Origin: F23-B02 sp045601285
GTDB lineage: Bacteria > Bacillota > Clostridia > Oscillospirales > Oscillospiraceae
Reading direction: 5' to 3'
DNA length: 8,414 nucleotides
NCBI GenBank assembly: GCA_045601285.1
Contig: JAZRZJ010000054.1
Location: forward strand, 1-8,414
Position numbers and translations under genes: made by a program. The notes beneath the pieces are model-generated. The model searched no databases, was not told the origin of the DNA, and saw nothing but the letters and a program-made list of their open reading frames with translations. This document shows, piece after piece, positions 1 to 5,109 of the stretch; position 1 is the first letter of the stretch, and each line of letters starts with the position of its first letter.

Positions 1-299
1 CTCTTACTCCCGGCGCGATCAATGCAGTCCGCGCAGCCGGCCTGCTCTATACTCCCGGCAAGGCATCCAACGCAGGCGGCGTTGCAACCTCCGGTCTCGA
101 GATGTCCCAGAACTCCATGCGTTACAGCTGGAGCTTCGAAGAAGTTGACGAGAAGCTTCACGGCATCATGAAGAGCATCTTCCAGGCTTGCCTGAAGGCA
201 TCCGAAGAGTGCGGCTGCCCGGGCGACATGATGCTCGGCGCAAACGTTGCAGGTTTCCTCAAGGTTGCCGACGCAATGATGGCACAGGGTGTTGTCTGA
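1..299 (+). CDS. gdhA: NADP-type glutamate dehydrogenase, C-terminal end (partial)
   Basis: This is the 3' end of a gene that begins before the window; the frame is open from base 3 to the TGA at 297-299, about 98 codons. The enzyme makes glutamate from 2-oxoglutarate and ammonium in the cytoplasm, and can run in reverse. The visible part has the hexameric glutamate dehydrogenase C-terminus: a PGKASNAGGVATSGLEMSQN block (asparagine/glycine-rich loop and start of the last helices), then an HGIM motif and the ending GANVAGFLKVADAMMAQGVV, close to the E. coli GdhA ending. The internal ATG at 102 is the methionine of GLEMSQ and not a start. A hairpin terminator follows 22 bases after the stop, so the transcript ends with this gene. 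Family assignment is secure; cofactor preference is inferred from the family, since the nucleotide-binding domain lies outside the window. Confidence 0.95.
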   Translation, partial: LTPGAINAVRAAGLLYTPGKASNAGGVATSGLEMSQNSMRYSWSFEEVDEKLHGIMKSIFQACLKASEECGCPGDMMLGANVAGFLKVADAMMAQGVV

Positions 300-321
300 T
301 TTTAGGCTTAACCGAATATTT

Positions 322-349
322 AAAGAGAGTGCTTTGCGCTCTCTTTTTT
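322..349 (+). terminator. Rho-independent terminator of gdhA
   Basis: An 11-bp stem (322-332 with 336-346, one G-T wobble) closes a 3-base TTT loop and runs into a T-tract at 344-349. It lies between the gdhA stop and the pepT promoter and should end the gdhA transcript. Confidence 0.85.
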
Positions 350-401
350 ATTATCTTCATGCGTGTTTATATTCCATATCCCTTTATTTCTCAATGGGCT
401 G

Positions 402-410
402 TGATATAAT
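402..410 (+). promoter_or_regulatory. Extended -10 promoter element of pepT
   Basis: The sequence TGATATAAT (402-410) is a perfect -10 box TATAAT with a TG one base upstream, the extended -10 form. No good -35 box lies 16-18 bases upstream (the stretch around 382-389 is only T-rich), which is tolerable for extended -10 promoters. A start about 7 bases downstream would fall near 417, right at the AAGGAG ribosome binding site (417-422), so the leader would be very short. It is the only convincing promoter between the gdhA terminator and pepT. Confidence 0.5.
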
Positions 411-431
411 AAGCCTAAGGAGTGATAAGCC

Positions 432-1610
432 ATGACAGTAACCGAACGCTTTCTAAGATATGTGTCCTTTCACACGACCTCAGACGAGAACTCCTCCGCA
501 GTTCCGAGCACCGCGCGTCAGCTTGAGCTGGGAAGGTTTTTCGTTTCCGAGCTTTCCTCGCTCGGACTTGAGGCGGAGCTTGACGAATACGGCAGAGTTT
601 ATTCCCATCTCCCTGCCAACAATTCCGATGCTGCCGCACTGGGCTTCATTGCCCACATGGACACCTCCCCCGACGCACCGGGCGAAAATGTTAAGCCGCG
701 CATCGTTCACTACGAGGGCGGAGATTTAGCACATCTCAAGCTCTCCGATTTCCCGAGTTTATACAATTATGTAAACCAAGATATAATAATCACCGACGGC
801 ACCACTCTGCTGGGCGCTGATGACAAGGCGGGCATTGCGGAAATTATCACTGCGGTTGAATATCTTGTCCGCCACCCCGAAATTCCCCACCGTGCAGTTG
901 CGCTTGCATTTACGCCCGACGAGGAAATCGGCTGCGGTGCGGATCACTTCAATTTCGGAGGCTTCCTCGCAAAAGCCGCCTATACAGTTGACGGAGGTGA
1001 GCTCGGTGAGCTTGAGTACGAAAATTTCAATGCCGCCTCAGCCCTTATCACCGTTCATGGAGTAAACATTCACCCGGGTGAAGCAAAGGGCAAGATGAAA
1101 AACGCCGTGCTGATTGCCGCAGAGCTTGTTTCCATGATGCCCGAAGATGAAATTCCCGCAAAAACCGAGGGTTACGAAGGCTTTTATCATGTTCACGGCA
1201 TTGAGGGCAGCACAGGCGAGGCAAAGCTTGCCATGATAATCCGCGACCACAGCTTTGAAAAGTTTCTGTTACGGAAGGAGCTTGTGAAGGAGCTTGTCAG
1301 CAGGCTTAACTGCAAATACGGCGAAGGTACGCTTGAGCTCATGCTGAAGGACAGCTACTACAACATGAAGGACAGGCTGCTTCCCCACATGGAGCTTATT
1401 CACAACGCGGAAGCGGCCTTCCGTAAGGCAGGAGTCGAGCCGAAAATCGTTCCCATACGCGGCGGCACCGACGGAGCAAGGCTTTCATACGAGGGTCTGC
1501 CCTGCCCCAATCTTTCAACGGGAGGCGTAAACTTCCACGGGGTTCACGAGTATATCCCCGTTCAGTCCATGGAGAAAATGGTTGAGGTAATTCTCAACCT
1601 TGTCAGGTAA
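432..1610 (+). CDS. pepT: Peptidase T (tripeptide aminopeptidase, M20B)
   Basis: A cytoplasmic zinc aminopeptidase of the M20 family that removes the N-terminal residue from tripeptides in the last steps of peptide use. The 392-residue protein is close to the usual length of about 408. All the di-zinc residues are visible: H75 in HMD (D77 next to it), the bridging D130 in GADDKAG, E164-E165 in TPDEEIG (E164 as general base), D187 in TVDGGELG, and H372 in GVHEY. Further peptidase T hallmarks are HPGEAKGKMKNAV (214-226, the lid-domain His), the GIEGSTGEAKL block (256-266) and PIRGGTDGARLS (341-352). The ATG at 432 is preceded by AAGGAG at 417-422, a spacing of 9. The gene stands alone with its own promoter and terminator. 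No key residue is missing, so it should be active. Confidence 0.96.
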   Translation: MTVTERFLRYVSFHTTSDENSSAVPSTARQLELGRFFVSELSSLGLEAELDEYGRVYSHLPANNSDAAALGFIAHMDTSPDAPGENVKPRIVHYEGGDLAHLKLSDFPSLYNYVNQDIIITDGTTLLGADDKAGIAEIITAVEYLVRHPEIPHRAVALAFTPDEEIGCGADHFNFGGFLAKAAYTVDGGELGELEYENFNAASALITVHGVNIHPGEAKGKMKNAVLIAAELVSMMPEDEIPAKTEGYEGFYHVHGIEGSTGEAKLAMIIRDHSFEKFLLRKELVKELVSRLNCKYGEGTLELMLKDSYYNMKDRLLPHMELIHNAEAAFRKAGVEPKIVPIRGGTDGARLSYEGLPCPNLSTGGVNFHGVHEYIPVQSMEKMVEVILNLVR

Positions 1611-1621
1611 CACAGTATCAG

Positions 1622-1669
1622 AAAAAGCTCCCGAATCGGACGGCACACCGCCCTTTCGGGAGTTTTTTT
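1622..1669. terminator. Bidirectional terminator between pepT and the phage block
   Basis: An 8-bp stem CTCCCGAA/TTCGGGAG (1628-1635 with 1655-1662) encloses a loop that contains a small inner CGG/CCG hairpin. On the + strand it is followed by seven T (1663-1669) and ends pepT. On the - strand it is followed by five T (complement of 1622-1626) and can end the phage genes. The stop codon of the last phage gene (1668-1670) lies inside the T-tract side, so the two converging units share this element. Confidence 0.85.
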
Positions 1670-2132
1670 ATTCGTATATTATTTCCAAATGGCAGGGCAG
1701 AATTGCCTCAACTCTCCGCTTTGTCTGCTCAAGCTCCTCACCCTCAAGGTGATAGTCCCAGAACGTAACCCGCACGGTCTCCTTTGTTTCGGTTTCGCTG
1801 ACCTCCGCAGGAATGCCGCAGGAGGCGAGGACATTGTTCAGTCCCTGATCGCTGCATTCGCACTCACCCATGCGGAAAAGTGTCATCAGGGCTGTCCTTC
1901 GTGCATTCAGGTCAGCAGGTCGCGGGCAGCCCGGAAAAAGTCTCTCATACCTTGAAAGTCCTTCGTTTGTTGCTGTCATGGGCAGCATCTCGGTAAAGGT
2001 GCCGTCAAGCTTTGCCTTGATCACGTCCATAGCCGCGCCCAGCGCTTCAAGCTCCGCACAGCCTATACCGGAATCAAGCTCATATATGCCCAGAGGTCTC
2101 AGCGTGTTTTTAAGATAATCGGAATAACTCAT
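1668..2132 (-). CDS. Phage baseplate/tail protein, Mu gp48 / XkdU-like (DUF2313)
   Basis: The 154-residue protein matches the DUF2313 family (Mu gp48, B. subtilis XkdU), a small protein placed beside baseplate J at the tip of contractile tails. Recognisable features are the N-terminal YSDYLKNTLRPLGIY, a helix that would lie along the wedge, the LDGTFTEMLPMTATNEGLSRYE segment split between residues 43 and 64, and the late C-terminal part ending CHLEIIYE. It is somewhat shorter than the phage homologues I know of. Its ATG overlaps the TGA of the baseplate J gene (ATGA at 2129-2132), with a GAGG about 7 bases upstream, so it is probably translated by coupling. It is the last gene of the - strand block, and its stop reaches into the shared terminator. 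The assignment rests on sequence resemblance plus the conserved order J then gp48. Confidence 0.8.
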   Translation of the reverse strand: MSYSDYLKNTLRPLGIYELDSGIGCAELEALGAAMDVIKAKLDGTFTEMLPMTATNEGLSRYERLFPGCPRPADLNARRTALMTLFRMGECECSDQGLNNVLASCGIPAEVSETETKETVRVTFWDYHLEGEELEQTKRRVEAILPCHLEIIYE

Positions 2133-3187
2133 TCTGTTGCCTCACTTACAAGCAGCGTTGCCAGCACGGGCAGTTTTTCGGGATTTGGCGCCACATCGTT
2201 TTCGGGATTGTATATTGCATAATTCTCAACACCCTCAACCCCGAAGATAATGCTTCCAAGCTCCGCTTTCTTAAGGCCTTTGCCCAGAATTTTGCCCGTG
2301 AAATGATTCTGTATTGCGCTTTCGACCGCCGCAATTACCTCCTCGGAGTTATAGCCGTCCTTAATTTTAAGCTCCGTTTCAACGTTTACGTTCTGCGCTG
2401 TTGGTCCGCTTACGGAAACGTCAACGCAGATTTCCCGTCTGCCGTTCATAAGCTGCGAAACCCTGCCTATCAGCACGGTATCGGGTATTCCGCTTTCAGC
2501 GGCAACCGTAATATCAACGGTGCCTCTGCCGCGTTTTCTGGGCTGAACACTAACGGCAGCCACACCGTCCACGGCCATGGCGGTATTTCTGTAATATGCA
2601 ATATTGCCCGAATTTGCCGCATTGGTGAAGCTGTCAAGCACACGCTCTCGCAGGGCATCATCGCTCTCCTCATCACAGCCGCCGCTGAAGTCAGTGGGAT
2701 TTGTGCAGGCGCAAACGCCCTCCGGCGCAAGCTCCATAAACACAACGGTATTTGCCGCCGTGTTGCCGCTTTTTCCCGGGATAAGTGCCTCGGCAGGAGC
2801 ATCGCAGTAAAGGCTTCCCGCGGTAATGACGCTGTCCTCAGTAACCTCAAACTCAAGCTCGCTTGCGGTAATGCAGCGTGTTCCCTCCGGGATCGTGATG
2901 TCTGCCGCAGCCGCGGTATTTACGGAAAAGCGGATAAGACCCGCGGCCTTTGAAGCGGGCATTCTGGACAGACCTCGCTGAAGCGCATGGGTGTCCAGCG
3001 CCTCTCCGACTGCCGTCTGGGGAAAACACTGGCGCTCCACATAGTCCGCCTGCGCCTGCAGGGTTGCAAGCTGGGCAGCAAAGGTCCGGAAGCGCAGCGC
3101 CATATCGCCGCCGTCATTGAGGCTTATTCCCGTTTCCGCTTCAAAAGCGTCCTTCATTTCGTTGTATATTTCGTCGATAGTATTCAT
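2129..3187 (-). CDS. Baseplate J protein (gpJ / Mu gp47 / XkdT family)
   Basis: A 352-residue protein with the length and layout of phage baseplate J proteins, which form the wedge joining the baseplate hub to the tail fibres in contractile tails. The N-terminus (MNTIDEIYNEMKDAFEAETG) and the AQADYVERQCFPQTAVGEALDTHA region around residues 40-70 are the usual helical arm (written here in part). The core begins near residue 95 with IPEGTRCITASELEFEVTED, the signature of the family. Later parts include GGCDEESDDALRERVL (about 168-183), which corresponds to the conserved 'DD.LR.R' element, and VDGVAAVSVQPRKRGRGTVD. The ATG overlaps the TGA of the upstream gene by ATGA (3184-3187), with GGAGG five bases before it. 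The reading frame is intact with no internal stop, so nothing here marks it as decayed. Confidence 0.9.
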   Translation of the reverse strand: MNTIDEIYNEMKDAFEAETGISLNDGGDMALRFRTFAAQLATLQAQADYVERQCFPQTAVGEALDTHALQRGLSRMPASKAAGLIRFSVNTAAAADITIPEGTRCITASELEFEVTEDSVITAGSLYCDAPAEALIPGKSGNTAANTVVFMELAPEGVCACTNPTDFSGGCDEESDDALRERVLDSFTNAANSGNIAYYRNTAMAVDGVAAVSVQPRKRGRGTVDITVAAESGIPDTVLIGRVSQLMNGRREICVDVSVSGPTAQNVNVETELKIKDGYNSEEVIAAVESAIQNHFTGKILGKGLKKAELGSIIFGVEGVENYAIYNPENDVAPNPEKLPVLATLLVSEATE

Positions 3188-3540
3188 TTTTCCTCCATGA
3201 TTGCAGTGTTTACGCTCACTACGGTGCCCCGGCAGTTGAAGCTCAGCCCGAGGCGAAGGACTTCGCCTTCGATGCGCATATCAATGCTTTCAAGACTTAC
3301 GTTATCTTCGTCCGCAAGTGCCTCGGCAACAAATTCGCGGATTGCGGTTTCCCTGTCCGCCGGCATTACTCCGCTGAGCAAAGTGTAAAGTCTGCTGCCG
3401 TAATCGGCCATAGGCCAGAACTTTCCCCTGCGTGCCGTAAGCTTCATGGTAAGGCGCTGGGCAAGCTCCTCCGCGCCGCTTACGGTTTTTACTCCGCCGC
3501 CGGAGGAAATGTAATCACCGTTTTCAAGCTTAAGCTCCAT
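3184..3540 (-). CDS. Baseplate wedge protein, gp25/gpW-like (XkdS / DUF2634 type)
   Basis: The 118-residue protein has the pattern of the small gp25-like wedge proteins of contractile tails: EELAQRLTMKLTARRGKFWP followed by DYGSRLYTLL (about residues 25-55), then a DRETAIREFVAEALADE helix and the strand pair SLESIDMRIEGEVLRLGLSF. In phage PBSX the matching gene (xkdS) stands directly before baseplate J, as here. The ATG at 3540 follows GGGAGGT with a 6-base gap and overlaps the 3' end of the spike gene by 11 bases. Whether the closest model is gp25/W or DUF2634 cannot be told by eye; both describe the same position and role. Confidence 0.8.
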   Translation of the reverse strand: MELKLENGDYISSGGGVKTVSGAEELAQRLTMKLTARRGKFWPMADYGSRLYTLLSGVMPADRETAIREFVAEALADEDNVSLESIDMRIEGEVLRLGLSFNCRGTVVSVNTAIMEEK

Positions 3541-3904
3541 CTATTGACCTCCCGTTCACCTTGAGAGAGCCTTCGATCTCCAGCTCTCCCATGATTTTTA
3601 TCCTGCCGTCATTCTTAATCAGAATTGCGGCATTTTCAGTTTCCACGCATATTTCACCCGCCTCCATATCCTCGGGGATTTCCCCCTCGGTCATTCCGAG
3701 CAGGGCATATTCTCCGCTGTCACAGCGCAGCACAAGCTGCTCCTCGTTTGCAATCGGAATGCGCAGAACACCTCCGCATCGGATTATTTTAAGATTTCGC
3801 AGCTCCGCATCTGTCACTGCGGCAGGGCTTGCGCCCCCGATACTGAGCTTTCCGCCAAGCACCGAGCAGTCACCTGCCCTGCGGCTGAGCTCGTCAATCC
3901 ACAT
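3530..3904 (-). CDS. Small baseplate spike-like protein (gpV / Mu gp45 type)
   Basis: About 124 residues. The likely role is the short spike or its adaptor under the hub at the tip of a contractile tail. It opens with MWIDELSRRAGDC, has a central OB-like stretch (LVLRCDSGEYALLGM, then EGEIPEDMEAGEI), and ends in alternating short strands with glycines (ENAAILIKNDGRIKIMGELE and EGSLKVNG), the repetitive beta pattern of gpV and gp45 tails. An earlier GTG at 3910 is possible, but it touches the GGAGGT site with no gap, whereas ATG at 3904 has a 6-base gap, so I chose the ATG. The GTG would overlap the hub stop (GTGA), showing how tight the packing is. It is short for the family (gpV and gp45 are roughly 200 residues). 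A DUF2577 (XkdR-like) protein is the alternative, because that family occupies this slot in PBSX. Confidence 0.65.
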   Translation of the reverse strand: MWIDELSRRAGDCSVLGGKLSIGGASPAAVTDAELRNLKIIRCGGVLRIPIANEEQLVLRCDSGEYALLGMTEGEIPEDMEAGEICVETENAAILIKNDGRIKIMGELEIEGSLKVNGRSIDGA

Positions 3905-3906
3905 AC

Positions 3907-4494
3907 TCACACCTCCAGAGTCAGATAAGTTCCCGCATCGTTTGCGTCTGCCCAGCAGCGCGATTTTATAATGCGGTAGCGCCCCGAAAGGTTCATTTCG
4001 GGCAGATCAAGCTCCGCCACATCTCCGGCAAAGCCCGCAAACTGCGTTGTGAGTCCCACCTCAATTGTGTTCTTCCCACTGGCAGATTCCCTTATCTGAT
4101 ATTCGCCCGTATAGCGCATGGCATCGGCGCCCGTGGTTTTCGGAACAGTCAGCACGCGCCTGCTGTCACCGCCGCGAGCCTCGAATTTTTCGTTATGCAC
4201 CGTATATCGCGCACCGGTAACGCGGTTTTTCACCAGCACCGAAGATATTACACCGTAGCGGCAGTCACGGCGCTTTACGGAAAAGACACTTGAGCCGCTG
4301 TTTATTCGCCTTACGGCACCCAGCTTGTCGTTGAGGAGCATAACCCCCTCCTTTGAATATCGGGGCTGAATGCCGCAGGAGTAGCGGCAGAAGCGTGAAA
4401 GCACGCTCCATTCGCTTTCGCCCGAGGCTACGGTGAAGCGGTACAGCATGGGCATGCTTTTCTTTTCAATTCTGCCAAGCCCGTGGGGTGTCAC
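3907..4494 (-). CDS. Baseplate hub protein (gpD / XkdQ-like), probably 5'-truncated
   Basis: The protein resembles the C-terminal half of late-control gpD / XkdQ hub proteins, which sit at the centre of the baseplate between tail tube and spike. Supporting segments are ASGESEWSVLSRFCRYSCGI near the start (the usual 'GES-W-LSR' helix), EYQIRESASGKNTIEVGLT in the middle, and the ending GRYRIIKSRCWAD plus TYLTLEV. The frame is open upstream of the GTG at 4494 to 4542 with protein-like sequence (TAYASLSLDTVIARHV), then meets TGA at 4543-4545. No start codon in this extension has a ribosome binding site, and neither GTG 4494 nor ATG 4455 has a convincing one. Hubs are usually well over 300 residues, so roughly the first third to half is missing. 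This could be called a pseudogene; the remaining part is open and its end overlaps the next gene. Confidence 0.6.
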   Translation of the reverse strand: MTPHGLGRIEKKSMPMLYRFTVASGESEWSVLSRFCRYSCGIQPRYSKEGVMLLNDKLGAVRRINSGSSVFSVKRRDCRYGVISSVLVKNRVTGARYTVHNEKFEARGGDSRRVLTVPKTTGADAMRYTGEYQIRESASGKNTIEVGLTTQFAGFAGDVAELDLPEMNLSGRYRIIKSRCWADANDAGTYLTLEV

Positions 4495-4565
4495 ATGGCG
4501 GGCAATGACGGTGTCAAGGCTGAGACTTGCATAAGCTGTGTTTCAGAAAAGCTTTCAAACTTCAA

Positions 4566-4883
4566 TTATTTCTCTTCCTTTGAATTAAGCTGCTGTGCCG
4601 CTCTGTCAAGGGCGGCATAAAAGTTTTTGCCGTTATCCTTCTGCTCGCTCTCCGATTTCTGAAGTCCGAGCAGCTCACGCAGGACGGCAACTCGGTCAAC
4701 GAATTTCATTTCCACAGCTCCGCCGGGGCTGCGTTTGATTTCGCTGATGAGAGAAAGGTCGAGGCCGTCAAGCAGTGACAGATCCTCTTCCCCGAGGAAC
4801 AGGAGCTTTACCGCGTCATTGGGAGAAGACTCGGCAAGCATATTCAGAAGCTCATCGGCTTTCAGGGACTGATTGTCCTTCAT
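4566..4883 (-). CDS. Small phage-related protein, terminase small subunit C-terminus-like
   Basis: A 105-residue, charged, mostly helical protein with no membrane segment. Its centre, LDGLDLSLISEIKRSPGGAV followed by EMKFVDRVAVLRELLGL (about residues 38-74), resembles the conserved stretch near the C-terminus of Firmicute phage small terminase subunits, where a 'SIK...G-E-K--D---AL--LG' pattern follows the DNA-binding part. The helix-turn-helix part expected at the N-terminus is absent. The start is ATG at 4883 with GAGGTG seven bases upstream; the frame closes at TGA 4890-4892, so it does not extend. It is the first gene of the - strand block and ends 24 bases before the open frame of the hub remnant. 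The family call is weak and from memory of the pattern; a tail-chaperone-like or unknown small protein is the alternative. Confidence 0.5.
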   Translation of the reverse strand: MKDNQSLKADELLNMLAESSPNDAVKLLFLGEEDLSLLDGLDLSLISEIKRSPGGAVEMKFVDRVAVLRELLGLQKSESEQKDNGKNFYAALDRAAQQLNSKEEK

Positions 4884-4924
4884 TTCCCATCACCTCTCAC
4901 CCATAGGCTGATTTGGGGCATTTT

Positions 4925-4942
4925 TTGCACGTTTGCGTGCAA
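4925..4942. repeat. Perfect 7-bp inverted repeat (TTGCACG/CGTGCAA)
   Basis: TTGCACG (4925-4931) and CGTGCAA (4936-4942) are separated by 4 bases. Neither side has a T-tract placed to make it a terminator. It lies 42 bases before the first phage gene on the - strand, where a repressor operator or a leader hairpin would sit. The role is not known. Confidence 0.5.
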
Positions 4943-4951
4943 GAAGATTTT

Positions 4952-4988
4952 AAAAAAATAAAAAAGTCCGTCGTTAAGACAGACTTTT
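4952..4988 (-). terminator. Strong leftward terminator upstream of the phage block
   Basis: Read on the - strand, a stem of 7 + 3 bp (4982-4988 with 4962-4968 and 4978-4980 with 4970-4972, one A-C mismatch) with a 5-base loop is followed by TTTTTTATTTTTTT. This would stop transcription entering the phage genes from the right. On the + strand the same hairpin has only four T after it and is weak. No - strand gene is present to its right in this window, so its original gene is either lost or it acts as an insulator or attenuator. Confidence 0.75.
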
Positions 4989-5049
4989 CGCATCGGCAGT
5001 TAAGTAATAAACGATGTTTTTGCGTTTTTTAACTGGTATTTACAAATAA

Positions 5050-5098
5050 ATATGATATACTGTTTTATGTATCATTATATAAAACAATTTTATCATAT
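5050..5098. promoter_or_regulatory. Probable oad operon promoter with two nested dyads
   Basis: The AT-rich stretch before oadA carries an extended -10 element TGATATACT (5053-5061) with no strong -35 at 17 bases. A second reading is TTTACA (5039-5044), 18 bases, TTTTAT (5063-5068). Two perfect 8-bp inverted repeats are nested here: ATATGATA/TATCATAT (5050-5057 with 5091-5098) and TGTTTTAT/ATAAAACA (5061-5068 with 5079-5086). The outer one ends just before the AGGAGG ribosome binding site (5099-5104). They could be operator half-sites or a weak leader hairpin. The regulator is not identifiable from the sequence. Confidence 0.5.
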
Positions 5099-5109
5099 AG
5101 GAGGAAATG

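Noticed and set aside
2303..2953. 216-codon open frame on the + strand
   Set aside because: Antisense to the baseplate J gene, which has a clear family signature and ribosome binding site. No ribosome binding site or recognisable domain on this strand.
4925..4942. Match to a PurR-type box (ACGCAAACGT on the - strand)
   Set aside because: Only the central part matches and the symmetry centre differs from that of PurR operators; no purine gene is near.
1620..5000. Attachment-site direct repeats flanking the phage block
   Set aside because: I compared the two edges (1611-1670 and 4890-5000) and saw no shared repeat of useful length, no tRNA and no integrase.
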